DNA of 64,000 nucleotides from Cacajao melanocephalus (GCA_963573385.1 CAUYLG010018014.1:35313-99312), one strand, 5' to 3'. Numbered from the stretch's first letter, positions 30,279 to 50,659 are shown. Notes: generated by a model from the sequence alone, not told the origin. Translations and numbers: made by a program.

Positions 30279-30862
30279 TGTTGGAAAGAGATGTTCGGTG
30301 CTACAGAGAAAAATCAGCACTGAGACAAAGGACCTTTCAGCAAGGCAATCTTTACTTTCCGTAGAAAGGGTGCTCCTGTTAGCTATCTTGCCACGAGAGT
30401 ACAACGAACAAAGGAAAAGCAGACATATTTATCTCTTATGCATTTGAGGTCACCTTTACTGCTGTGTCTGATCTCTGTTGGTTGGAGCTAGAGTTCACAA
30501 TCTAAACTAAAACCTGACTGGCTAACAATTTAAAACTTTTCTAAACAGGTAAAAGCAATGGAGAACAATGGAGAATAGAAGGAAAAGAGAAAGTCTAAAT
30601 AAGGAACGGACAGGAAGTTGCCTGCGAAAGGACTTAGAAAAGTATTAACATAAATATCTTGGTTAAAATACAAGGACATAGAATATACTATGTGCCTGTG
30701 AGCATGTCTAGCACAAATATCTTGGTTAAAGCACAAGACATAGAATGTACGTATTCTTTTATATCTTACGGCTACATTGGACAGGGCTTACCAAAGAGTC
30801 ACTAGTAAAAAGCAAGAAGGCTTTGAAGACAGTCTTTAAAAGAGACTATTATTTTTTAACAT
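30279..30862 (-). mobile_element. Probable solo LTR, antisense
   Basis: Read on the minus strand it has AGTAAAGATTGCCTTGCTGA, GGTCCTTTGTCTCAGTGCTG and the end CATCTCTTTCCAACA, which looks like an LTR R/U5 region ending in CA. U3 would hold the two copies of AAATATCTTGGTTAAA seen at 30652 and 30715. Family and far boundary are uncertain and no target duplication was found. Confidence 0.45.
30652..30750 (+). repeat. Two direct repeats, period 63 bp
   Basis: AAATATCTTGGTTAAA followed by ACAAGGACATAGAATATAC-type sequence occurs at 30652-30688 and, diverged, at 30715-30750. Internal repeats of this kind are common in LTR U3 regions. Confidence 0.85.
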
Positions 30863-31294
30863 TTATTATTATTATTCTTTAACAAGAAAGGAAACTTTGA
30901 AGAGGAACTTTTCTACTTCTCACATGGAGCTTCCTCCTCTGCAGCACCGATGACAGCCATCATACTTCTGTTGCCAGGGAAGTGATGTGCCAGAATTCAC
31001 ATTTGCAAGGCCATGACACCCTCTGCCTGGTTGCCTGGAGGTACTGGGAGGCAGACTGGCTGCCCTGCCTTCTGCACCTTGAGACTGGGTGTGAGCTCAG
31101 CGTGGGAAGCCTGTCAGCTTCAGTCCCTCAACATCTCCCTCCAGGGCTCAGCTACATGCTCTGCCAGCTGAGCTCAAATCTTCAACTTGTCAGAGACCTG
31201 GCTGTAGGGTGCAGCAGGAAGTGGAATCAAGAAAAGCCCCTAGCTTTTCCCCTGGAGGGAAAAGACACAACCAGAAACCACGAGCTGCCGTGAA

Positions 31295-31338
31295 CATCTC
31301 CCGGCGTCACTGTGACCATCTCCCGGCGTCACTGTGAC
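31295..31338 (+). repeat. Tandem duplication, unit 22 bp
   Basis: CATCTCCCGGCGTCACTGTG plus AC is repeated head to tail, 31295-31316 and 31317-31338, without a mismatch. Each unit contains CCGG and GCGTC. Confidence 0.95.
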
Positions 31339-31904
31339 CGTCTAAGAAAGATGCTGTTCTGAGCGGGAGGAGACATGCCCCTCCCCTCTCATATGTGAAT
31401 CTTCTCCACTTTCCAGCCCTGTGCAGCCAGCCGTCTCTGTTTCCACAGGTTCTGTGCTGTCAGAAGGCTGAGCCTCTCTTAATGCGCGAGACATGAACCA
31501 CTGCCTCCAGGTTAGGGACAGCCTCCCCTGGTCCAGCTGTGGACTTCCCACCCCTCCCCTCTGATTGGCTGTTCTGCCGTGCAGTGGTGGGAAGGGGTGC
31601 ACATAGGGTAATCAGGGGGCAGGCATAGTCCTTTCCTCAAAGGCAGGGAGAACATCATCGTCAACTCTCCTTGGAGGTAAAGGGAAATACTTGCAATCAT
31701 TCTGGCTAGGCAACAAGGTACACAAAAGCATTGAGTTTTCGGTATTGTGACCACCTGAATATTCATATCCTGCCCGAATTGCATTCAGTTGTGAGGCAGC
31801 TCCAAGTGTTGGAAGGTTCTTTTACACTAAACCAAAATCTGCCTCCATTGAATTTCCACCTGATGGTAACAAAAGGTACACTTTCTGAAGCACGTCCCGT
31901 GCTT

Positions 31905-32065
31905 CTGGCACTTTGCTGAGCACTTCGCGGCTGTCATCCTGTCCTTGAGTGGCTCTAGAAGCTCAGTTGTCCCATTATCCCTTGGTTGAGGAAGCTGCGA
32001 CTCAGATTGCCAACCCACTCGGCTGGATTTGAACACAGGTCTGTTGGATTCTAAAGCCCTGGGCC
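31905..32065 (+). repeat. MIR SINE, sense
   Basis: CACTTTGCTGAGCACTTCGC, GAGGAAGCTGCGACTCAGAT and GGCTGGATTTGAACACAGGT match the MIR core and 3' part. Confidence 0.75.
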
Positions 32066-32676
32066 AATGCGGCTCCCAGCCTACAGAGCCTGGTTCCATT
32101 CCCCTTTCCGGACCAACACTTCCCTGTTTGGAGGTGGCTGCCTTATCCTCTCCCTGTCCCAGCCTTTTCTCCTGGACCAAGCATCCTTGGGCTTCTCAGT
32201 GCTGCTCCCTGCTTTGGCCTCAGTCTCCCACCCTCCTGGGCTCCTTTCAAAGACAGCCAGAAATGAGCACAGCGTTCGGGCACTGGTACTGGCCCTCCAG
32301 GCCCTCCAACTCTGCATCCAATGCCCTGAGGATGCATGCAGCCTCTGACTACCCCCCGCTTTTTTTTGGTGTCCTAGCCCACATGAGCTCAGAGGTGATC
32401 CCAGCACCTAAGGTGTTTTCAACTGTGGTTTGGGGTATTTCTTCTCCATTCACAATGACATGGGAAGAAGACACGTATCTCAGTTAAATCTCATCTTACA
32501 GATTTGATGGATTGTTTCAGTCTGCTGAGTAGTTTGAACAATGCCGATGCTGTCATTTACACAAAGTATGCTGTTGGACGTAAACGGGAGTCATATGCCT
32601 CTGAGAGTACCCTGATAACAACACTGACTGGCTGAGGTCAGGCTCTGCGGCCACCACCATCCAGGATGCATCATTT

Positions 32677-32948
32677 AATTTATTTCTTTTGAGACAGGGT
32701 CTCAACTCTGTCGCTCAGGCTGGAGTGCAGTGGCGGCAATCTTGGCTCACGGCAGCCTTGACCTCCTGGGCTGAAGTGATTCTCCCACCTCAGCCTCCTG
32801 AGTAGCTGGGAGGTGCACACTACCACACCAGGTGAATGTAGAGACCAGGGGTTTGCCATGTTGCCCAGACTGGTCTCGAACTCTTGAGCTCAAGCAATCC
32901 ACCCACCTCAGCCTCCCAAAATGTTGGGATTATGAGCATGACCTGGCC
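32677..32948 (-). repeat. Alu, antisense, diverged
   Basis: TTATTTCTTTTGAGACAGGG, GTCGCTCAGGCTGGAGTGCA, and end GATTATGAGCATGACCTGGCC-like. Internal deletions around 32810-32845. Confidence 0.88.
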
Positions 32949-32978
32949 TCGATCCGTCATTTTAAACAAGCCTCCTTG

Positions 32979-33269
32979 GCCAGGTGTGGTGGTTCATGCC
33001 TGTAATCCCGGCCCTTTGGGAGGCTGAGAGAGGGTTGCTTGTAGCCAGGAATTCAAGACCAGACCACAGTCTCTACAGGGTGGGGTGGGGGGAACAACTA
33101 GCAAGGCTTGGTGGCTCGCACCTATAGTCCCATAGTCATAGCTACTTGGGACTGAGTGGGGGAGGATCCTTTAAGCCAGGAGGTCAAAGCTGCAGTTAGC
33201 CGGAACTGCACTACTGCCGTTGCCTGGGTAACGCAGAGAGACCCCCATCTCTTGAAAACAAAACAAAAT
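32979..33269 (+). repeat. Alu, sense, diverged
   Basis: GGCCAGGTGTGGTGGTTCAT through an unusual G-rich middle (33079-33092) to CTCTTGAAAACAAAACAAAA. Inverted relative to the Alu 30 bp upstream. Confidence 0.85.
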
Positions 33270-34788
33270 ATGCCTCCTCAGGAAGTGTCATTCCGCGGTT
33301 AGGAATCCAGGCTTAATCCAAGCCCCTACTCTCACTTCTTCCATGTTCCCTCCTGGCCCCTCTGCCCCTCCCTGCTCCTTCAGCCTCAGGCATCCTGTAG
33401 TGTGTGAGCGAGATAAAGGCAGACCTGGCTCCTCTGATAAACTTCGGCAGGTGGATCTCTCTGCCCCATGTCATTGAGTAATCAGTGTTCTGCAGAGGCC
33501 CCTGGCATCCAGCTGAAAGTTGTGGAGCTGAGACCTCCGCGGTGCCACAGAGAGGGTGGGTGTGGGGGCTGCACGAGGCCTGGAAAACTAACCAGATACC
33601 CCAGTGGAGAATGCAGGAGGGAGCGTGGCGCTCCTCAAAGTCTCACATGGCAGAACTGTTAGCACTCATCTCCAGAAACCCACAGCACCTGCCCCCACGA
33701 AATCTGTGCGTGGAGACCGCGAGCAGGAGGTGCAAAGAGTTGTGACTCCTCGGCAATAGAGAAGTAAGAAAGCCTGGCTTGGCTGTGGGTTGCGGGGTGA
33801 AAGAGACATTGCATCCGAGGTGTTGGTTCATTGCAATAATTGGGTCCAGCCCCTGATTGGAAATAATGTTACTGTAGCACAAAGTACTTTATGAATGCCT
33901 TTTTAAAATTAGATATTATCAGATAGTTAAGGAGTTGATTAGCTTCATTATCAAAATGTCTGCCTATGGACGATGCACCTGGGGGCACTCAGCACCGAGA
34001 CCCGCATACGTTTTCCTGCGTGCCTACAGAGTAGCCGTTCAGAGGGCCGGGCGGAAGAGGCAACATGCAGGTTCCCGCGGACAGGAAGAACCGTTATGGC
34101 AAAAGAATCCGGACGGAAGGTCAAGTCCCTCTGATACTACACCGTGAGTCTCTGAGAAGCCCCACCAGGCTTTAATGGACGAACGCGGTACTTCCTCCTA
34201 AGGATTTAATGGGCACGGGAGAGCGAGGCAAGTTACGCATTTGTAAGAAAACCCCAGCAGGCCCTGCTTCTGATCCCCTGGGAGGCATTCATAGACGAGA
34301 ACTTGTATTTTCTGTGTGCCCCAACTTACACGGGAGGCGCCAAGGAGCCCCGGAAACAGAGGAGGGCCTCAGCGCCAACCGCGGGCTGCGGGCTCCCTCT
34401 GCTGTCCGAGTCCTCACTTGCGTTCAAGTGAAAGCGCGCGCGTCCGGGCTGATTCTGTGCGGGGAGAAATTGTGAAGGCAAGGAGACTGGACTCAGAATA
34501 CGGGGCCGTCGCGGGATTTGATAGCCCCTGCTTCGGTTTGAGCAGGACCTGCAGTCTTGTCAGTGTCTGAGCTCATGGGTAAGGTTAGGAGGAACCATTC
34601 ATTGGCCAAGTGGTGTCCCCCACCGCTGGGGAGGAGGAGCACAATTTCTTTCAAGGACTTTTCTGGGTACCCGGGGTGGGGAGTGAAGAAGGAGTCTCTG
34701 GAGGCAAAAGGGACTCTGAGAGGCCTGAGCAAATGACACTGGCTTTGCTTGAATCTGGAAGGCCAGGCGGAGGAAAAAGAACCTCGGT
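33270..34788. other. Intergenic sequence with CpG-rich patch
   Basis: Non-repetitive DNA between two Alus, with rising GC and CpG content after 33,950. No protein is recognised in the 70-88 codon frames. Confidence 0.5.
33950..34570. promoter_or_regulatory. CpG-rich patch, possible small CpG island
   Basis: I count 19 CpG dinucleotides in about 220 bp at 34330-34550, including AAAGCGCGCGCGTCCGGG, far above the surrounding DNA and not inside an Alu. A good splice donor, ATGG followed by GTAAGG, lies at 34579 on the + strand. This would suit a first exon of a non-coding or alternative transcript, but no TATA box or other promoter element is evident. Confidence 0.45.
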
Positions 34789-36223
<1,435 letters not shown>

Positions 36224-36303
36224 CTAGAGCTGGCACAGGGTCACCTGTAACCCTAAACAACAGATGCTATCTTCAGGAACACTGTTCAGATCACAGAGAA
36301 ATT

Positions 36304-36524
36304 GTCTTTTTTTTCTTTTTTGAGCGAAAGGGTCTTACTCTGTCACCCAGCCTGGAGTGCTGTGGCACAATCAAGGCTCACTGCAGCCTTGACTTTTCGG
36401 GCTCAATCGATCCTCCTGCCTCAGCCTCACGAGTAGCTGGGACTGCAGGCAAGCACCACCACACTGGGCTAATTTTCGTATTTTTAGTAGAAATGGGGTT
36501 TTGTCATGTTGGCCTGGAACTGCC
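36304..36524 (-). repeat. Alu, antisense, 5' truncated
   Basis: CTTTTTTGAGCGAAAGGGTC to TTTTGTCATGTTGGCCTGG, where it breaks off into unique sequence. Confidence 0.9.
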
Positions 36525-36981
36525 TTTCTTATCTTTTGCTCTGGGTCTTCCAAACAAAAGGTGGCTGGACGGACTGGCTTGAAAGTTTACAGGTTGTGCT
36601 GCTCAGAAACGTGGAAAGGATTTCAGAATTAGAAGTGCCTAGGGCGGAGGAAAGGCAGATTAATTCACTTGTCAAATACTTTATTCCAGCGTCAAAGTAC
36701 AACAAAATACTGCTTCTCAATAGTGCTGAGTCCTTTCTCTTCCTTCTCTTTGTGTTCTAATTCATGGTTTCGGTTCTTTGATATTCACAACAGGTAGGCA
36801 TGGTGGCTGAGGGGCGCTTTGTAATATTAAACAATATGAATTCCTCTTAAATATGTAAATGCTAGAGGTAACATGTTTGAAGCACAATGTTGATTCTTTA
36901 CATTGGGAACGCTATAGAAAATGACCACTAGAATTAAAATAGTGCTGTTTTTATAAAAATGTTTAAGGTTTAATCTAAATT
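36525..36981. other. Intergenic spacer
   Basis: AT-rich, no recognised element. Confidence 0.5.
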
Positions 36982-37277
<296 letters not shown>

Positions 37278-37399
37278 ATTTAATCTAAATTCAAAATATT
37301 AAATAAAAATTTCAGCTTTTAAAAAAGCTTGATTTACTTTGTTATTTAAATTGTGTCTTTTGATTTATTTTTATTTAAACAATTTTTAAACATTTTTTA

Positions 37400-37528
37400 A
37401 AAATTTTAAATCATAGAGACAGGGTTTCACCATGTTGTCTAGGCTGGTCTTGAACTCCTGGGCTCAAGCAATCCACTTGGGCCTCCCAAAGTGCTGGGAT
37501 TACAGGTATAAGCCACCTTGCCAGGCCT
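37400..37528 (-). repeat. Alu monomer, antisense
   Basis: GAGACAGGGTTTCACCATGT to AGCCACCTTGCCAGGCC, left arm only, preceded by an AT-rich stretch. Confidence 0.82.
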
Positions 37529-37535
37529 GTCATAG

Positions 37536-40352
<2,817 letters not shown>

Positions 40353-40354
<2 letters not shown>

Positions 40355-40371
40355 ATATATATATATACATA

Positions 40372-40403
<32 letters not shown>

Positions 40404-40406
40404 CGT
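40353..40406 (+). repeat. (AT)n/(TG)n microsatellite
   Basis: ATATATATATATACATATG followed by about 12 TG units and GCGCGCGTGCG, grown from the preceding Alu tail. Confidence 0.95.
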
Positions 40407-40477
40407 ATTTCACTCAAAGCTTTTCATTCACTTGAGACACAAGGGCCAAAATTTGAACCACGAGTCTTTGCTTAAAT

Positions 40478-40770
40478 CTTTTTTTTTTTTTTTTTTGAGA
40501 CAGGGTCTCACTGTATTATCCAGGCTAGAAAACAGTGGTGCAATCATGTCTTGCTTCAGCTTCAACCTCCCAGGCTCAAGCCTCCTGTGTAGCTGGGACC
40601 ATATGTATGCACCATTATGCCTGGCTAGTTAAAAAAAAAAAACCTTTTTTTGTAGAGATAGTGTCTCCTCGTGTTGCCCAGGCTGCTCTCCAACTCCTGG
40701 GCTCAAGTGATCCTCTCGCCTTGGCCTCCCAAAGTGTTGGGATTGCAGGTGTGAGCCACCATGCCTGGCC
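40478..40770 (-). repeat. Alu, antisense, old
   Basis: T18 tail, GAGACAGGGTCTCACTGTAT, an internal A12 tract at 40630, end GAGCCACCATGCCTGGCC. Confidence 0.92.
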
Positions 40771-41560
<790 letters not shown>

Positions 41561-41923
41561 AAAGGTCATCTTTTTAATGGCACCAGAGAGTTACAGAAGC
41601 TATACTGTAAGGAACAATGGACTAAATTTTCAGAAAGGAAAGAACTGTCCAAAGATGAATGGGCGATTGCCTACCCATTATTTCCCTCTAGGGCATTTTC
41701 TGATTCTGGGCTGGGCTAAGGATCAGAGCTTGACTCCAGCACAGGTCACCTGCTTGGGTAGGTATGGGGTGGACAGTTAAAGTCAGCAAAAGTCTGAGTG
41801 GTCCTGTAGAGTTGGGCTGCTCAAAGAAGGGATTTTTGGAGCCTCATATACATGGCTAGGTTCCCCAATGCACCATTTTCTGAATTCTGGGGCTGTATGG
41901 GGAATTAAAGAGTCAGGTAGCAT
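41561..41923. other. Intergenic spacer
   Basis: Non-repetitive sequence; nothing recognised. Confidence 0.5.
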
Positions 41924-43593
<1,670 letters not shown>

Positions 43594-45265
43594 TCTTGGA
43601 GTCTTTTATGGCTAAGGACACAAGTACTTGCCAGGTTCTCAGTTGATAACCCAGGAAGATCACATCCTAGGAACAGGGGTAAATGAAGGAGGCTGAATCT
43701 TACCAAAACTCTTACCAAATTGTATCAAAGCCCCAGTTCAGCTTTGTCTCTCGTCAGATGTGCCTAATGGAGGAAAGGAGGAAGGTAGTACCATCTGGAG
43801 CCTACATAGGTCTTTTATACAAAATGGCTGGCATATAATAAGAAATTTCTAAACATGTAAAGAGCCAGATCATGTCTAAATCACTAAGTAAAAAAACTAG
43901 ACAATAGAAATTGACCCACAGATGGTACAGATATTGGAGTGAACAGATAAGAACTTCTAAATAACTGTGATTAATATATTCAAGAAAATAGAAAAAAGAT
44001 GGACAAAATAGATGACAGAACAGATAATCAGATATTTGGAATAGACTCTATAAAAATAAGACTCAAATGGATATTATTTTTCCAATTCATTTTTTTTCCT
44101 TTGGATAGTCTCTTGAGCCAGAGTAGGCTCAGAGACTCCCTAAATGGACCTTCTAGAAAAGTATAATATCTGAAAGGCTCAGACACTCCCCAAATGGACC
44201 TTCTAAAAGTATAATATCTAAAAATAAACATTCAATAAATTTGTTTAATGACAGATTTTGCATGTAGTTTACTAAGTAACTAGAAGACAGGTTATTAGAA
44301 AATATTCAAAACAAATGTAGAGAAAAAAATGGAAAAATAAACAGTAACAGTGTAAGAGAAATGTAGGATAACTGGAGTCTCAGAGAGCAGGAAGGGGGAA
44401 TGGATAGAAGCAATATTTAAGGGGATTATAACTGAAAGACATGAACCCACAGATTCAAAAGGCTCAGTGATCCCCAAATAGGAAAACTACAAACTCATGG
44501 AGTGGAGCCCATCTATGCTGTTTTTAGATCTAGACTTGGAGGAATAGAAATACATTTATTTAGGGGTATCAATCACCTTTAGTTAAAAATTCTTGATAAA
44601 TATCAAGAGACTCTATTCTCACCATTTTCCCAAGGCACTTTATACAATGAAACCTTCCTATTTTGCCTTGCCTTTCCCTTTATATGGAATGATTCCTCTC
44701 ATTTACCTGTTGTATCTCTTTTTATCCTTTTGGCATGGGATGCTTTATTACTGCTTCTTCTGTTTGGGTAGAGAGAAGGCCACTCCTACTATATTTACCA
44801 ATTGAGAACAGTCTTGCAGAAACACTTCTGATCTTTCTCTCTTCCTCTTGGCTGCATCCCCTTATGGAAGGAGGCATGATTTCTTTCACTGAAGAGCTGG
44901 AAAAATCTGACACCCCCCCGCCAATATTCATGCGTCTCTGTTAGGTGGGGCCAACGTGCTCACATGTCTCCCATACACGGTCTCCCCCTCTCTCCTGTTC
45001 TTGGGCTTTATCTGTGCAAAGCAGTCAACACTCCTTCCTGCCCTGCACAGCTAGTTTCTTCATGGCCTTCATATGTGTGTAGTTCCTTAGGTCTAGATGA
45101 TGAGAGAAATGTGAGAAGGACTTCTTTTTTCCCCTTGGCCCAAGCCTTGTCTTTAAATCGAGGTTCATATGCATGTACTGTTTTAATCTTCATTATATTT
45201 CTTTCTTGGTTTCTTCCAAGGCAGTAAGAATGAGGTTTATGATCACCCTTAAAACTCTAGTAACC
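43594..45265. other. Intergenic sequence, partly old L1-like
   Basis: 43790-44090 (GACCCACAGATGGTACAGAT, AACTGTGATTAATATATTCA) resembles old L1 5' non-coding sequence. A 50-bp tandem duplication follows. 44540-45265 is unassigned. Confidence 0.45.
44126..44223 (+). repeat. Tandem duplication, unit about 50 bp
   Basis: Copies 44126-44175 and 44176-44223 both read GGCTCAGASACTCCCYAAAT, then GGACCTTCT and AAAAGTATAATATCT. They differ by a few substitutions and a 2-bp gap. Confidence 0.95.
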
Positions 45266-45513
45266 AAGATGGGCAAATCACTTGAGGTCAGGAGTCTGAG
45301 ACCAGCTTGGCCAATGTGGTGAAACCCCATCTCTACTAAAAATATAAAAATTTGCCAGGCGTGGTGGCCCACGCCTGTAGTCCTAGCTACTTGGGAGGCT
45401 GAGGCACTTGAACCTGGGAGGCAGAGATTGCAGTGAGCCAAGATCTCACCACTGCACTCCAGCCTGGGCGACAGAGTGAGACTCCGTCTCAAAACAAACA
45501 AAAAACAACAACA
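45266..45513 (+). repeat. Alu, sense, 5' truncated
   Basis: Begins at GATGGGCAAATCACTTGAGG and runs to GACTCCGTCTC and a CAAACAAAAAACAACAAC tail. Confidence 0.92.
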
Positions 45514-47280
45514 CCACCCAATAAGACACATCTCAAAAGTTGTATCTTCTAAGAATAATGTGCTTCTCTCTTAGTGGCTCTGGAGCACTTTATGATAGCA
45601 CCATATTGTGGGGTAAGTATGTCATAATCTAGACATCTCACCCACTAGGCTCAGGCTTTTTGAGAACAGGTTCCATATCTTATTTTTGTTTCCTCACATC
45701 ACCTAACAGAGCCCCCAACACATCCTAGGTATTAAATATTTGTTTAAGCGAGAAATTCTGGAACTGTACTGAACATCACTATGTGGGAATCACTGATGTT
45801 TGCAAATAATTCTGTGCTCTGTTGCTGTTTTCAGTATCAGGTTCACCTTTGTTAATTCAGAATAACCGGGAGTGGGCTGTTTAAAAAGTTTAACTGTTAC
45901 ATAGCACAACTGTCTTCTCTAAATGCCAATATTTTAAAATGTTTTTATGTTTTTGAACAAAAAATTTCAAACATATATAAGTATATAACTTTATAATGTG
46001 TCTATCTCTGCTCTTTGAAATAGAATATCTTGAGCATAATGCAATCTTTCAAAGGACCATGATTCAGGACTGGAATTCGGTTTCTATAGAACAGAAAACC
46101 CCAAAAGGCTACTGAGATATAAGTTGCTTTGCACCTGTGTTAAGTGATTGCTATGATTTTCAAATTCAGGGTTTTCTGTCTTCTCCCTTTCTGTTATCTG
46201 ATACTCATCATATCTGCCAGCGGCTTACCTCCAACAACCAGTTAGCTACTTCTAGTTTTGCATTGGCTAGGAAATCAGGTAGCTAGGACTGGCAAAACTA
46301 TGTGTTAAAAAAGAGTAAAAAAGATTCCGAGTGAGAAACTCAGAATGGCTGAGCTTTGGAGTGTGGATCTCCCAGCAGCCACACTGATTGTCTACTCTGC
46401 GGGGTGAGATCTGTGTCACCCCCACACCGAGATCCCTCACAGGTGCTGGGGGCTGGGGGAGGTACACAAGAGAAAGGGAAAATCCTGGCTCTGAAGGAGG
46501 TGCAATTTTGTAAAGAGGTAACAAGCATGGGGGAGGGGGCGGAGAGAGGGTGAAAAGACAGCTGTTAAAACCACTTATGGGAGACAAATCTGATTTGTTG
46601 TGCCGTATTTATAGATGAGCTCACACTTTGAAGCAACTCTGAGTTAATTTACTTTAAACATCTTAAATCCAGTATGACAGTGTAGCTTAGCACCCTGAGC
46701 TGAGCAGCCAGCCCCTCTAGGTTGAGGCTAGCATGTTGTAAGGCTGGCTTCAGAATGAAACTAGAGTCCTCCAGGGAATCTAACACAAAAGGAATTTGGT
46801 TTATTTTTTAAAGCAACACAATTGTTAACAGCGCTTACTAGGGAAGTGAATTATTACCTTTGAAATCACTTTGGCAAGTATTACCTATATACAGATGTTG
46901 ACTCCACTCCCAACTGGGATCTGTATAGGCAGTTCCTGTCAACAGTGTTATAGACAAAGCAGGAAAGGTAAGGAGATAATGTATGAATCTATTTCTCCCT
47001 CATATTTATATTGTAAAAGGTTTTGTTTTATATAAAATTGATGTAGTTTTCTTTAAACTCTTCACAATTTATTATCAAGTGTAGCTAGGTGTAGTTTTAC
47101 TTGAGAGAAATTGTTCTGTTTGTCCTATGAAGGATCACGTGCAAGTCTCTCTTAGTTAATATAAAGAAAGTTGGCCTCATTAGAATTGAGAATAGCAAGA
47201 TTCTAGAGTGTTTTGAGGGGCCTAGAAAAAGCTGCCTTTTCCCATGGTGTGAAATGAATTGATGTAGTAGTCTCTGATTT
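45514..47280. other. Intergenic sequence, unassigned
   Basis: About 1.8 kb. 45940-46030 (AAAAAATTTCAAACATATAT) may be an old L1 piece. No gene recognised. Confidence 0.45.
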
Positions 47281-47375
47281 CCTCCCTCCCCTCCCTCTCT
47301 CCTTCCTCCCTACTCCCTGCCTCCCTCCCTCCCTTCCTTCCTTCCTTCCTTCCTTCTTTCCTTCTTTCCTTCTTT
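47281..47375 (+). repeat. (CCTT)n/(CCCT)n microsatellite
   Basis: Pyrimidine tract of CCCT, CCTT and CTTT units. Its reverse strand gives spurious Lys/Glu/Gly/Arg-rich open frames. Confidence 0.95.
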
Positions 47376-47665
47376 TATTGTGATATAATTCACATATTAT
47401 ATAATTCACCCATTTAAAGTATATGATTCAATGGATTGTAATATACTCACAGATATGTGCAGCCATCATTACCAGAGTAAGCTCTAAAATATTTTCATCA
47501 CTTCAAAACAAATGAACAAACCCAAATCCCAAATCCTTTCCCTATTATCTCCTTATGCCCCTATCCCCTACCCCTAAGCAACCATGAATCTATTTCCTCT
47601 ATAGATTTGCCTACTCTGTATATTTCACATAAATGGAATTTTATAGTATATAATCATGGGCAACT
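47376..47665. repeat. Old L1 (L1M-like) fragment
   Basis: GTGATATAATTCACATATTA, AATTCACCCATTTAAAGTAT, TGTGCAGCCATCATTACCAG and TTTCACATAAATGGAATTTT match an old L1-derived block. Confidence 0.6.
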
Positions 47666-48054
47666 TAGATGGATAGTTCTGGCTCACTGCAGAACATATA
47701 AGATAAATGAATAAAAATGGTTCCTCCAATTCATTCATTTGACACTGAGAATAATACTATGCGATGTCTTGAGCCTATCGGAGTTAGACATTTGGTTATA
47801 TGATTATCAGAGTTTATTTGCATTCCTCTTTGTGTGTTCAAATCTTAATTTTATAGCTTATTTATATTACATTTAGAAATTTATATCATATTATTTTTAA
47901 TACAAATGTAAAGAAGCACAGTGTAATTGAGCCATGAAGGATTCTTTATGGACCAACAACAGTGGATCCTGTGCTCCAGGATCTTATCTTTAAGCTATGT
48001 CCTAAAGACAAATGGAGGGGGTGGAGCAGGATAAGCCCTTTTAAAACATGAACC
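47666..48054. other. Intergenic spacer
   Basis: AT-rich; nothing recognised. Confidence 0.5.
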
Positions 48055-49715
<1,661 letters not shown>

Positions 49716-50211
49716 CTGAGTTCTTTCAAACAAAAGAACAGCCGCAGGCACAGATAAGGGAACTTGCATGAGGTGTGTGTGTTGGAGGGGAGCTTGTCTA
49801 AGACATGCACACAGCCACACAGATAAGAAAGGCTACACATGTGACTTGCCCAGACAAGCCCCCAGTGGAAAATTTCACCCCCTGACATGTGCGTAGTAAG
49901 GGGAACAAAGCAATATGGAGTAACTCAAGCTAAGGGCCTGCATGTGCACTAGGGAGATGGGGTGGAGCTACCAGAAATGTGTACCATATGCAAATAAGAT
50001 GTCCAGCCCTCATTAGTTTCTCATAAAGCCTTTGCATTCAGATGTAAAAACAGCAACCCTTTTCCAGGTCTCCTCTCCACAGCGGAGAACTTTCTTCTTT
50101 TGCTTTTTAAACTTCGCTCCAACCTCACCCTTGGTGTCCATGCTCCTTAGTTTTCTTGGTCGTGAGACAAAGAACTCTGGGTAATACCTCAGGCAATGAG
50201 AGACTGCTACA
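49716..50211 (+). mobile_element. Probable class I ERV solo LTR, sense
   Basis: TTTTTAAACTTCGCTCCAAC, GTGTCCATGCTCCTTAGTTT, GTCGTGAGACAAAGAACTCT and GGGTAATACCTCAGGCAA resemble the R/U5 end of gammaretrovirus-like LTRs. The 5' boundary is approximate. The HERV-K-like provirus lies immediately after it and may have integrated at its edge. Confidence 0.6.
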
Positions 50212-50217
50212 TTGTGG
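50212..50217. repeat. Provirus target-site duplication, low side
   Basis: TTGTGG here is repeated at 52409-52414, exactly flanking the two LTRs. Six bases is the duplication length known for HERV-K/betaretroviral integration. Confidence 0.88.
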
Positions 50218-50646
50218 TGCCGAGTCTGAGCAGCAGACTGAGCGATGGATGACAGAAGTACACAGACACAGATGTTTTGCCTTTGTGAGTGTGGCCAGGG
50301 AACCCCCTGGCTCATAGATCTTGAAGAGGGAGTCCAGCTGTGAAGCCCCCATATGCCAGATGGGCTCATATTTATGTTAGAACAGATTTAATGACAAAGG
50401 TCTCAAGCAAACACCATTAGTGGGTAATTAACATTGCCAACCCCTCCAGTAGAGAGCATTTATGTGCACGGATGATCAAAGGTTAGTTTCAGGGTGGGGA
50501 GGGGAGAATAGGCAACAAGCTATTTAGATAAACTCCTCTACATTCCCTTGTTATTGGCTCCTCACCTAATTTCCTCTGGGTAAGGACAGCCACCTTCGGC
50601 TCATTCCTTCCTGAAGCTTTGTAAAACCTCTGGGCCTTCCAAGAAG

Positions 50647-50659
50647 ATTTGCATCTTTC
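50647..50659. repeat. L1 target-site duplication, first copy
   Basis: ATTTGCATCTTTC; its partner ATTTGTATCTTTC, with one mismatch, is at 50864-50876. The intact LTR copy has a single version, GTTTGCATCTTTC. Confidence 0.88.

Larger units (their letters stand above)
30863..32676. other. Intergenic sequence with a MIR
   Basis: Contains a 22-bp tandem duplication at 31295-31338 and a MIR at about 31905-32065. Several open frames of 90-152 codons overlap on both strands in this GC-rich stretch, which argues for chance. Confidence 0.5.

Noticed and set aside
32029..32487. 152-codon frame near a MIR
   Set aside because: Begins in MIR sequence and is opposed by long antisense frames; no recognisable domain.
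47203..47409. Lys/Glu/Gly/Arg-rich 68-codon minus-strand frame
   Set aside because: Direct translation of the CCTT/CCCT microsatellite.
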